From Tanytarsus gracilentus (lineage: Eukaryota; Arthropoda; Insecta; Diptera; Chironomidae): 64,000 nt of DNA. The notes under the pieces were generated by a model that saw only the letters and a program-made list of their open reading frames with translations, did not search any database and was not told where the DNA came from. The stretch is taken from NCBI GenBank assembly GCA_038502055.1, contig JAXRKN010000037.1, positions 5,612,501 through 5,676,500 on the forward strand. Direction: 5' to 3'. Position numbers and translations under genes: made by a program. Shown in pieces: positions 12,701 through 25,524 of the stretch. Each line of letters opens with the position of its first letter. Position 1 is the stretch's first letter.

Positions 12701-15700
12701 TTTTTTTCAATTTAACTTTGGGGAAAACCACAACAGAAACAATAAAAAGTCAAATCAAATTGTCAACATCCCTAAAATAAATTGAGCTACACAGTGGTGG
12801 AGTTAAAATTGACATTTAATGAAATTTTCCTTCTTTGGCTGTCACTGCGCACTCAAATTGTATAAAGCGAGCACAGTCAATAAATTTTCTTGCTCTCTGT
12901 CACGATGTGCATCCCACAAAAAGTCAATATATCATTTGGATACTACTTCTTTTGGATAATGCTTGTCCACCATAAACTCATGGATTGGAAAAAAAATTCT
13001 TTCGACGCATTTAAAGAGAAGAAAATTTTACCTACGGCTAAAATTTATCAAATCAACCAGAAAGTTATTTTTTAACGTTGCGGCGTTGAAAATAAGAAGG
13101 GGATGAAAACGAACCGCTTAGAGATATTTCGCGAATTTTCACAAATGAGCTAACTCGATAAACATTTTGTCAAATATAAATTTGTGATTCTGCTGATTTT
13201 GCTGCTAGGATAAATTTCAATGTGCAGGTGGAAAATATCTCATGGTGTAAAATCATCCATTCGTTCAATTGCAAAGCCAAAAATCATGGGAAGGCATTGA
13301 AAGTTTTTACAATTTTAAAAATACGATAAAAAATTTATAAACTAGAAAATTTATATTTTTAAAACAAAATTCTTGATAAAATTTATATCTAATCAAACCG
13401 AACAATTTTCATTACTTTTCTAGCTTGTTAAAAATCTTTTCTGTATTTTTTCCACATCAATGATTTAATTTGAAAAATACACGCTGATGTAGAATAAAAC
13501 TAATGTTATTGCTTTCGAGTTATTATTTTTGCGCTAAAGTTTAAAGGCGGAGGAAAAAGTTACCATCATCATTAAATTACTTTTTTCCAATAAAAATGCT
13601 ATTTTCTCCCCCCAAAAACTTCCTTAATAATTTCCAATCTCCATTTCAAAAAGAAGTATTTTGGCCTCTTATCATCCATTCACCTATCTATCATCATCCC
13701 TCTAACGCTGTTATAAAAGAGATCGAGATGTTTTTCTAAAGGTGGAGTACACGAACAACATGAGAGTTCAGATTGAAAGTAATATAGAGAGGAAAAAATA
13801 ATGTTTATAGAATGGTGAAGGAATTTTAAATTGAGTGGGAGGTGAAGGTGTACAGATGGATGGTAAAATGATCGCATTCTGTCAAAGTTATTTGCTGTTT
13901 CTTTTTTTTATTTCAAGAGGTTGGGGAAAGCTTCAAAGTAAAAAAAAATCTGGTTGTCATTAAATTTTTGTGATGTTGTCATTTCTTTCGAGTGCTTCAA
14001 AGTGATTTTATCATCATCGTCATCGTCGTTTTTGAGATAATGAGGGCGGAGAGTAAAAATGGAAATATAAAAGTCCTTCGAGTGGAAACAAACAACAAGA
14101 GAGATTTTTAAATTGCTTTTATGTTGTGAAGGGTCCACTGAATGAAGTGGCGGCACCGAGAGACAACGTAGGAGGAAGATGTCGCCATTTTAATTGTGTT
14201 TATTCATCTTTCTCATGGAAATCTCCGCATTACTTTATCAACCTTTCTTTCATCATGTCGCCTCTGCATGCTGTCAAGTGAATTTTTGCATTAAAAAATT
14301 ATTACACATTTTTTCCATAATTCCACTCACATTAAAAAAAAGATGTGAAGGGAGATGGAAAATGGATAAACATTTATTTAATCTTGAAGAGGACTGCCAC
14401 TGGATAAAACCCTTTTGAAATGTAAATAAATATTTACTCGACGACAGGCCCCGGACTCCATCTACTTCTCACTAATTTCGCATGCATGAGAAAAAAATTA
14501 CTTTAAAATTCCATTAGTTGTATTAAAAAGATGGAGGGAGAGAAAAATATTCTCATCCTGTTTTACCATGACGTTGTTATGAAATATAATAAAATAGACT
14601 TAAAGAGTTGCGTTGAGAATTTTTAAAAATCAACTGTACAAAATCCAATGTAGTTAATTTGTTGAACTTAATAAAGTTGAATGAAGTCTAGTCTCAAATG
14701 CACTTGCTATAAGTTAAATAACCTGCGAATAAAGTCAGTAAACTCTCTCGGAACTCAAGCATAAAGTACCAAAGTATATTTCAAATAATGTTAATAACTT
14801 TATTAACTCGACTCAAGTCACCCTCGCTTTCGAATTAACTCTTTGAAGCATACGTAAGTAAGTGGGTGAGTGATAATATAGAATGGCAAGTTTCTCATTA
14901 TATCCTCACACATAAAACATAATAAATAACAGCAGCAGCAGTCGTGATCATGATATTAATGTGTGTGGGAAATATTAACTCTCGAAAAGAGTGAGAATAA
15001 AAAATGAAAATTTAATTAACACCGTTCGAACGGAATATGTTGGGGGAGAAACTTTGAAGGAAAATTAATTTAAACATCATCGACATTCCTGCGCTCTTCG
15101 AAATGATTTTTCGGGTTATGTAAAATGCAAAATTATCAATTTCACGCTTACTTCAGTCGCACAATGGTGTAAAATCAACCCTTTGTGCATCGAGCAAAAT
15201 TTTCACAGCACTTTATGCAGGGAATTAGAGTCCCATACAGAAACCAAGGATTTCTTCCGCACAAATGGGCAACAATTGTTGCTGCCTCACTCTCCCCCGT
15301 AATAGACATCGAATAACAATTTGACATGACATGAACGAGTGAGAGAAAAATTGAATTTTAATCAAAAAATAAATTTAGCCTGGAAATCTGTTGTATTTTT
15401 GAGGTTTTTCTCCGTCGTGTTACATTCACACAGGACATGGCTTGGGAAAATTGAGCATCAAATGCTGTCAAGCGTTTTTCAAATGCAGAGTTATGAAATA
15501 AGGGAGGAAATATTGAAACAAAAGAGTAAAAATGTTGTTATCACATGTTGTCGTTTCTCGTTCTGTATTGTGTTGTGGATTAAATAATTCTCGAGATTTT
15601 CTCTTAAAGCAGGAAGGAAAGATTAAATAGAAATTAGTTCTGCTTTTCATAACCACAATTGGTAGGATGATAATTTTGCGATTTATGTTGTTAAAGAAAA

Positions 15701-18700
15701 TTTCAACACGTATGAAAATTAAATTTATATTTTTCAACCATTTTTCCCATGCATAAAGTAAATTTGACTCCCAAAAGCCACTTCCTAAAAATTTATTTAA
15801 ATTCAATTCAAATGTCATTGATTTTATGCGATGTCCCTTGATTGATAAACAAATCAAAGTGAATAAATTTTTAAGGGCAACCGCAAGAGATGGAAAAAAA
15901 TCTTTTCGATCTCGCGGAGTTTAATCTTTAAAAACTGTTGTCTTTTCCACCACGCGTCCATATTCCATCTTTCGAGGATTTATTTGTTTGCGTTTCTGAT
16001 TCAGCCGTTTTGAGGATTTAAAAAATAACAACTCAATGCTTGATGCTGCTGTTGCTGGGAGGGAAAGGAAACACAAACTTACGTTTTCCTTGTGAGTTGA
16101 GATAATTATGCAGATGATGGCAAGTTTTCTTCGCTTTTTTCACTGTGTGTAGCATTTCGGAACCGGAGAAAAAATTTGCATATAATTTAAGGCTTTTTTT
16201 TTGTTCGCTAAGTTGGGGATTTTTCACAACAAACTTTTTTCTTCCTTTCCCTTGTTCCTTAATTCTTAAAAGATTTTTTCTTCTTTTTTCATTTCCGCGC
16301 TAAATATTTAATGCGGGAATAGAACACGCTGTAAAGCATTTATCAAGACAAATTGAATTTTGCACACTTTGCTGTGCAGCAAATTTACTTTTTATATCAT
16401 TTTTCTTCTCATTCGACATCAATTTTAACGCATGCATGCATGTAATGAGAAAACACTAAATTTTCTCTACTTTGACATTATGCAAAAATTTTATTGTTAG
16501 TAAAACAAATATCGCATTGCATATTCATGTAAATGTGTTAACAATAAGATTGAATTTTAATGAATTTGATGACAATGAACGACATAGAAAAATTTTGCTA
16601 CAATTTTAGTACCTAAACTAGTGCAGCTCGCAATTGGACATGTTCAGCTATCAGATGAAGACAATCTTTGAATGTAAAAATATTTCCGGTGACTGAGTGT
16701 ACTTGCAAAGGACTTAATGGAGGGAAGAAATTCTGCACGACGGTGATGACAAAGCAAATGGAATCAGATTTGCATTTTATTTATTTATCTCCTCGAGAGA
16801 GTGAGAGACGGGAAATTTTTTGACATTTCACATTTGGTGAAGAGCTCTTTACAGCAGCATTTGATGCATTTCAGTGAATCCGATTATGAAGAGAAAATCT
16901 TGAGAACATTCAAATGAGATTTAGAGTACCAATAAAGATTTTTCTTCTTGCAGTCAGACTGGTAAATTCTGGTGGATTTAAATAGATTATTTTTAAATTT
17001 TCCAGTCACACTTTTGAGTTTCCTCCCATTTCACTCATTAAAATCTCTCAATTTAATTATTTTCGCATGAACCCTTCAATATTATTTTTCTAAAATCAAA
17101 CATCAAAGGTGAGCCCAAAAGTGTGAATCTCACATCCAAAAAACATCATCAACAGAAGCGTTTGATGCTCCCAGGATAAAATAAAATCTGACGAGGGAAA
17201 ATAATTATCATCCCTCGGTACTCAATTTTTGTTTTATGCGGTGAAGAGATGGAAAAAAGAAGCGAAATCTGAAGGGACATTTCATCGTGCATAAATTTAT
17301 TAAAAAAGTTTTAATTAAAAAAATCATTCAGAGAGCTTTTCGGTGTGTATGTTTTTGGTCGAGAGAGCGAGTGAGTGGCAAAAATTATTAATTAAAAAGT
17401 TTTTCTCTCATTTCTAAACTGAAAAATGGATGTTTTTAATTAATTTAATTGTATTTGCGGTTACTCACTCATGAGTGAGCACTTTAAGAGAAATTTTACC
17501 AAGGAAATGGCGGCGTATGTTCGACAATCAATCACCACAATTGCTGAGCCCTCGCATCAATCTCACTCATATGAAATCATCATTTTTTTATTATTAAAAA
17601 TATGAATGATATGATGGATTCGATCTAACCATGTCCGATGATAAATCGCAATCGAAAGCAATCACAAGATAATCAATAGTAATGCATTGTGATGAGGATA
17701 TCAAAATATCATTAGTACACAAAAAAATATATATTTTTTGCGGATTTATTTCTCTCGTGTGTGAGCAACGATTTTCTTTGGCAATGAATTCTAAGCGTGT
17801 CTCAATAAAAAAATATACATTGCGCAGAATATTGATGATTTCAGATGGAATTTTTCACGCAGATAAAAAAATATATATCATAGCATTTGATCACCATCAT
17901 TTATCTCTTCTCGTGGCATCAAATGAGATTTTATTTGTCGAAGTCATTCGAGTATCATTAATGCCTTTACTTTCCAATCGAACGAAATCAGGACTCGAGA
18001 ATTATCATCTATCAAGAAAAATTACTGTAACTTTTATTTGAGCAGTTGATTTTTTGAGACGTTGAAATTTTTATTTTTTATTATCTAAATCTAACTGTAA
18101 ATCCATCGTCCATATGTTCGATAACAATTCATCATAACTTGTGATAATTTCAATGATTGATTGTGATTAATTGGACTTCAGGATGTCTAAACAACATTCA
18201 TATGGATGAGAAAATTAGAAGAGTTAAAGAAGGGGGTGAGAAAATTGTTTAACGAAATGAATTGATATTTAACTAAAAATTGAATTGCAATTGACTTGCA
18301 GAGGCGTTTAAATTTCTGCACGTGTAACTCCTTTGTTTGCATTTAAAATCGTCCTTTAATTCACTGAGCGATGCTGAAATGATGGAATATCAAAACAAAT
18401 GTCGATTGGTTTGCATACACGTGTGTTTATATTCAGAATATAATACAACGGCAGCGCACACAAAAAAGTTGTTTTTTTATGTTGTCAACTTTGACTGCTG
18501 CTGCTGAGTTCTGTTTGGTTTTATGCTCTTGATCCTTTAGATTTTAAAATGATGATGCGATGCCTGCCTAAGCGGGTGAGAAAAGGATTTTAGTAAATAT
18601 TTATTCGCTCCGGCACAACGGCAGGATATTATTTATTGAGTGCGAGAGAGTAGGTGAAGGAATGACTTTAGGCAATAGCATAGCACATTACACATGCCAT

Positions 18701-21700
18701 TAAATTTTTTTAAATCGTTTCTTTTTATATCCGTATAAAAAAAATTATGACGAATGGTCCGTCGTTAATGTTTTTTGAGAGGAAATCTGGTGTAAAAAAT
18801 AGCACATCACTTCTGGATCATTTAAGAAATTTTTTCTCCCCCTCTCTGTCGTGATTTTAGCGCGTCAATGACATCAAAAAAATTGTGCAAACGATGACTG
18901 TGACGAAATGATCACTTCAGATGCACTCGGAGACGGATATTCTCATGTGAATTTTTGCCATCGACGGAGCATGTATCGCACATCGACATGTAGTTTAAAG
19001 TTAATCAGGCGTATAGTTAGGCCACAAATTTGACTCTATTTATTTAGCATAATCAACAAGGGTTGCAATGCGTGTGCGATTCTTCTTCAATTCATCCCTC
19101 GGGTTCTCGTAATATTATATTTCCTCACCTCCCTCCCCTATTTTATATTTTTTCTCAACCATCGCACACTATGTGCATTGTTACTATTTAACAGAGGCTG
19201 TTGTGCCTAAATATAAATTATTTTATTAAAATATCTCTTCTTTTGTTTGTGTCTGCATGAAATGTTAGGGTGGTTGCTTCAATTCTGCTTTACTTGTTTC
19301 ATCATCTCGCGAATTGTACATTTTATGCTGAAGTGAGAGAGAGAGAGAGAGCAAAAAATGTAATCATTTTCCATTCTTTAATGAAGTTTATGCAATTTTT
19401 TTTACTGCTAAACATTTTAATATTTCCACTTTCTTTTATGTGCGAGGTTGTTTGCTTGGCGAAAATAACAATTACAGTAAAAACGCGAGAGCACTTAGGA
19501 ATAATATTTGCGATATTTTTATGATCAGCAGCGTCATGATATGTTGACTATTTTAAGTACAACTTTTTGAGGAAATGAAACAAATTCAGAGCTTCAAGAA
19601 TGTCCAGAAAAGGCTTTAAAATAAAATAATTTCAAACTAAGTTATTCAATCTCGGAAACTCATACGTCACTCGATTATCATAAAATTCATCTTATCATGG
19701 TCGTGTTCGGAACTTTCCGCATAAAATACTCAAAAATTTTTCATGTTCCTTTTATTACACCTTTAAGAGCTGATTTTAGCACAATGAAATTCATTGAGCA
19801 ATATAATGTTGTGCATAATGACGACGCACAATGCGGTGTTGGTTATTAGCTACCTTTATTCGACCGCAATTAGTCCTTTATCTAAATTCATTATTATTGC
19901 CAACCTTTTATTGCTTTATTATGATATTTTTATTTTATTTTTCGCTGGATGCTCATTTACAATGCAGATCGAGGTGAAAATTTGAATACATTTTGAGCGA
20001 AAATAATTTATTAGAATTGCTAGAATAACTTTAAGAGAAAATTTATCTCAACACATGTTTTTAAGCAATTATTTTAAACTGTTTTTGAGGGTGAAATCTC
20101 ATATATTTGAAATTGCCGGACAATTAGGACACAACAATGAGTGACAAATTGACCAAATCATTGAACACAAATCTCGATAAATTCACTTTGTAAAATTTAT
20201 GTTCTCGAACAATAAAAGTCCACTTGTCAAGTTTCTCCGAATGGTCCTCAGCCACATAAACACAATCAATTACATCATCAGATTGCTGTGTGAAGAGTTT
20301 AATGGACACACATTGAGGGGTTCCGAAAGAAATATTTTAATTATTTTATTAAATTAGTTCCGCCTCATTGATATTTTATGGCCTCTGCTTCTCACAAATT
20401 TTATGTCATTGTGACATCCTTGGCGTCATTTAATGTAATTAAATTTTTGGTTGAAGTGATTTTGTGAAATTGCGGTTTCACTCGAAACAATTTAGGATAT
20501 GTGGAAAACATTAACCACATGTTCATGTTTTATGTTCTGAAACTTATGTGAATGTTTATTGGAGAGGAAGGAAAGAGAGATAAGGAAATTAAATTAAATG
20601 ACGATGACTTTTTGAGATTTTCACTCAATGTGAAAAATTCAATTTCAATAAAATTATTTATTTTAACCTGGCGTGTGTCGCTAAAAATTCATTTCAAATG
20701 TATATTTTTCCAGATGATTAAAATCTAAATTGGAAAAATTGAATAATGTATGTATGAGGACTCAAGCGAGCATATGATGTTCAAAATTTTAAATATTGGA
20801 AATTTTTCAATAAACTTCCTCGCTTCACGTCATATGCAATGAGCAAAAAAAGATAGAAATTTAATCAATTTCTCAACAATATTGAGCAAATGCGGTGAGA
20901 TGAGATGAAAAAATTGAAGTGCATAAATTACTGGAAAAACAACGAGAAAAAGCAATTTCTTCCCTTGGATGTTAAAAAGAATGGTTCATGTTTGGATAAA
21001 GCAATTCTTTTAATTTTGTTGATTTTTTTATGTGTGTTGTAATCCAAAGCTATAAAACAATAAAATATATCATTTTCCTTTTTTTAAAATATTCAAAAGA
21101 AAATAAAAAAAAGGTTGAGAAAATTCTGTTTGAAAGGAGGAGAAAAAATCCTGTTTTTTAAGTAGCTGAGAAGAAGGCAAATAAATTTTCAATTTACAGT
21201 AAATAAAAATAAGTTGAGGATGTTTAACAGCTTTCTAAAACGATACGTTTTTTTATTGTGGAGTTGATACATGGAAAAAAATTTCAACAATTTTAATGCT
21301 TCACAAAATAAAAACTAATTTTTAATTAATTTAAAAATACAAGTTCAAGAGTAAGTTTGAAAAGCTTGATTATGATTATTAAAAAGAACACTAAAGAAAG
21401 CTTTTTTCAAATCATCCCTTCAAAACTCAATTTAAAATCAAATTTGTATTCATTCCATCATTCCAATCCAATTATTGTCCCTATCCAAGTTGAGATGAAA
21501 GAAATGAGAAAAAAAAGTTTCAGCATAAACTTTTTAAAGCTCTTTAATGAAACGCCACAATAAATTAAGTTGAGCAATGTCATGCATTTCCTTATACACC
21601 ATAGAGATGTTGTCAGATAACAAGCTCATATTATTTTATTTGCTGCCACTCTACATCCTCCCGCCTCCAAAAGCTATTCATTCGTTGATGAAAAAAAATG

Positions 21701-24700
21701 TTCGATAGGAAAAAAAGTTTTGCGCATTTTCACAAACAGCAATGTGGAGCGATGCAGTCTCAGTGGAGTCGGTTCAATTTTGCTTTCTTGGCATTGCAAG
21801 TTAGGATTATTGCTGCACTCATTTGAGATTTATTGCCAGAGCGATAACATTGCAGATTTTTTACCTTTCAACTTTCTCGCTCGTACTATAAGATACATAT
21901 TTATACGAAAGCTGCAAAAAAATATTAAAACATGCGCATTTAAAATAGTTTTTTTTGCATCCCTCGCTTGCAATTTTCTTTAGACAAGTTTTTCCTATCT
22001 GCAATGAAAATAATTTTAGTAAAAAGAGCTTAGAAAGAAATTTTTCTTCTTCTTTTTTCTTGAACACAAAGAAAAAGCTTTTTCTACATCAGCGTGTGGC
22101 CAATCGGAGAGAGAAGCTGCGCAAAAGCTGCTGTGATGAAAAGAGATGGAAAAAGTAAAGAGGAAGGAAAGAACATTTTTGGGGCGTGTGTTGGGAGCTT
22201 GATGGAAAATTTTAGTGCTCGAGCATTATGCAACGATCAAATTTTCTCTTTGTTGGCTATCGCAATATGCATTTAATATATTTGAAAAAAATAACCATAA
22301 TAATATTTTTCTGGGACTGCAATAAAAAAAAGATGTCGAGTAAAAAATTTAATTTTCTGAGATGCACGTAAAAGCTTTTTGTGAAAATTAAAAAATCCCT
22401 CTCTCAATAATTTTCATTTGCTATTGCCAGGTCATTGGGCAGAATGAGTATTTTTAAAACAAATTCCGATGATTTTTTCTGTAGGCTTTCTCTCTCTCAT
22501 TCATGATTTATTCATAAAGCGTCATTCATCGGTTATAAATAATTAATCATTTCGTCGACCTTGGAATTGATAAATTATTAATGAAATGATATCTCGTGCT
22601 GCCTCGCTCTCTTTTCGTGTGCTATCATTTTGTATTAATATGTTATCTTTTTAGTTATTGATATGATAAAAATTATTATTGCTTTGTGATTAGATTGCCA
22701 TTTTGTTTGACATGTGTGGATATTGGGTTTCTTTTTATACATGCGAAAGAAGATCTAAATTTTGAAGCACAATTTTTACGATCTACTGTGTGTTTTCAAA
22801 AATTTCCAAACAACAATCAATTTTAATTAAATAAAATTCCTGATAATATTCTCATTCAATTTCTTCAGATTGACAACATGAATGACTTGATAAATCGAAT
22901 CGTTCGTGATCTCACAAAAATCAATTTGCTTCCTCATTCATTTAATTCCATTAACTCACCACTCACTTTTTTTCGGGTATAACTTAACATTATTAATCAT
23001 CATGATAATAATCAGCATTCGTGCAGGCGATTGTAAACTGCATTAGTCATTGCGAATTGCTAATTATTTTCGACATTTTCGAGCTTTAGTGCTTTTTAAA
23101 AGTGCATTGTGTTCGCAGAATGTCGTGTGAAAATGTCGATGATTCTCTCGCTCAGTCCATTGTTCTTGCCCTTGCCTATCTCACCTCTCCTCGACAAGCG
23201 TGGAGTGTTGCCGGTTGCTAATTATAAATATATATGGGAAATCTTCTCAGAGTCGATTTCGAATTGTGTTATCAAGGCGCGTAAATATGACGTCGCAAAC
23301 ACACACAGCACATATAACAAAGCGCACGCAACTGGATTTGAGATTTTTATTTTTTATTTTATTTTCCAACTGCAATAAAATTCATCGCATGTGTGCTCAC
23401 CATTTTCCCTGATAACTAATGCTACTCAGCTTGTTATTTTGTGAGATTAGTTGTAATCTGAACAATTCTTTGCGTGTGCTTTTCATGTTGGATGCATTAT
23501 AGCGCACAACACTAAGTCATTAAATTATTATCCCTTGAAGTTTCGCTCATTACGATCTATTTAAGTTCACGATAAAACAAAACTTTATATTTTCCTTCGA
23601 AAACAACAATAATAAAATGCCCTTTACTTTAAGTGTGAGCATTTTTCATAATAAATGTCATAATTTACGATTTTTTTAGCGTTTTCACTTAATGCTCGCC
23701 TTTTGTCTCAAAATAAAGTTTTTTCCATATTTTTTTAACCGAGGGATCAACGCGTTCTTCTTAATTTCAGCAATTAATTTAAATGAGTTATTTTAATCTC
23801 TTGTTTGCACGCCTCGCGTGGATAATGACCAGAAGTGGAAGCTCTGGGTTTTAAATTACTTTGAGTGAGTCAGTCGGATTTTTTAAGTTAATTATTAGCG
23901 ACATCTTTAATTAGATGAGAAACGGTTGGTCCTTGAAGAAGGTTAATTAAAGAATTTTTTAAAATCTTCAACTGTAAAAATTTAAATACACAATAATTTT
24001 TGCATCCCCAAACACTTTAAGGCCAAGGAACACCTTTAATAACAGCAGTCGGCACACAATCATCTCACTTTGCTCTTTAATGTCATTATTCGACGATAAA
24101 GTTAGGCAAAGGAAGAAGAAATTCCTTTTTAAGAGTGTTGAATTTATGAAAATTGTAACAAAATTATTCACCCCTACACAAAACGAAAAAAATTGCGGTA
24201 GAAAACTTAAAAAAACTTTTCCTATTTCACCAAAAAATTAAGCGAGAGAGATCGAAATGAACTTTAAGTCGTTATCATTTTTTATTATTCAGTTATAAAA
24301 ATATAGCACTGAATAAATTTCTTCGAAAAATTAATTTAGGAAAAAGTCTAGAGATATTTGTAAATATGAAGTGTTTTGCCGTTGGAAAAATTAGAGCAAT
24401 TTTCATTTCACATCATTTAAATTCTTATAATTTTAACTTTTATTTGATCTCATCTCGATTCTTAAAATCAAGGGGTGGCATGTTGATGACATTTGGAGAT
24501 TTAACGCGAGTGAATTTTTATGTGAATGAAAATTTCACTCAATATGGAAAATTTTATGTTTTATGACATTTAAATAGAAAAAAAATCAACAAGTCGACGA
24601 TTTAACAAATCGTTTTATTATTCAAAGTTTTTCCTCTCGCTTTTCTTTCTTCTTTTTTCACTCCTCCTTTTTTATGAGTTTATTTTACTTTTTTTATATT

Positions 24701-25370
24701 ACAGCAATTTTATTGTTGAAAAATTTACGATTTCTTTGCTGTTAAAAAAAGTTGAAAGTGAATTGTCGTAATTAGGAGTGTGATGTGGATTTAAATTTGA
24801 ATACAGTCAAGAAATGAAAAATCACTTGGGATTAATTTGAAAGACTTGTTGAAATTTTGAGGTGTTTTAAAGCTTTAATAATATTTTCAAGCACCCCAAA
24901 TGCTTTTCTTTAATATCATCCAGTAATAATTTTTAATTTCATCATTGTGGCATCTTTTTTTACCACAACCGCTGTCATTGACATCTGCTTTGAGTCTCCC
25001 TTTTTCCCACTCACATCTTTCTACTTTAAGAATCGTTTAGCACACTTAAGAGTCATTCAACTATCCACTTAGCGAAATATGTTGAATCACCTGGTTTTAA
25101 TCGTTTTGTTCCTCAGAGTCAACAAGAAATTTTTAAATGAGGAAGAAAAAAATTCTCTTTAAAATTTTACTTGAAAATTTTTAGTTTTTTTATGGTTTCT
25201 TTCTTTATTTTAAATAAAATAATTTTGGTTGTGGCATTGTTACTGAAAAAAATTTCTCTTTAAAATTTTACTTAAAAAATATTTTAAAGGATTTTTCTCT
25301 TTAAAAACGAATTAAATGAAATTCTCTCAATATTAGCATGATTACCAGTAAAAGGAGAGAAATAAGCACA
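6760..25370. other. Gene desert, 18.6 kb
   Basis: No reading frame here combines length, coding character and splice context. The longest frames (129 aa at 15468-15857 minus, 119 aa at 17682-18041 plus, 99 aa at 11347-11646 minus) have low-complexity composition rich in Lys, Phe, Ile and Leu, as expected from AT-rich DNA. Short simple repeats recur: ATCATC near 11399-11411 and 14005-14030, CATGCATGCATG near 16431, and GA at about 19334-19351. Two similar AT-rich segments, at about 25147 and 25246, form a short direct repeat. Regulatory elements may be present, but I cannot identify any. Confidence 0.4.
19334..19351. repeat. GA dinucleotide microsatellite
   Basis: A pure GAGAGA run of about 18 bp. 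GA runs of this kind can bind GAGA factor in flies, but no promoter is visible beside it. Confidence 0.7.
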
Positions 25371-25393
25371 AAAAATTTGATTTTTCTCCCTAA

Positions 25394-25524
25394 GAGCTAC
25401 CACGAACTATCTCTTTGGCGGTCCCTTGTGCAGGGCGGCGGCGGACGGACGGCGGACAGACGGACGGACGGACGGACGGACGGAATCACGAGCATATAAG
25501 CGTTACACCACTTTGTGGGTTACA
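25394..25524. repeat. GACG-rich dispersed repeat end, copy 1
   Basis: A GC-rich island in very AT-rich DNA. It opens with GAGCTACCA, continues with GGCGGCGGCGGAC and a run of GGAC tetranucleotides, and ends in CGGAATCACGAGCATATAAG, then GTTACACCACTT and GTGGGTTACA. The same ordered blocks occur at 48371-48496 in the same orientation, with a shorter GACA/GACG run, so this is a dispersed family rather than chance. The conserved end suggests one terminus of a mobile element. I cannot name the family. Confidence 0.65.

Noticed and set aside
15468..15857. 129-codon minus-strand frame
   Set aside because: Asn, Lys, Ile and Phe-rich translation, typical of AT-rich non-coding DNA, with no conserved motif.
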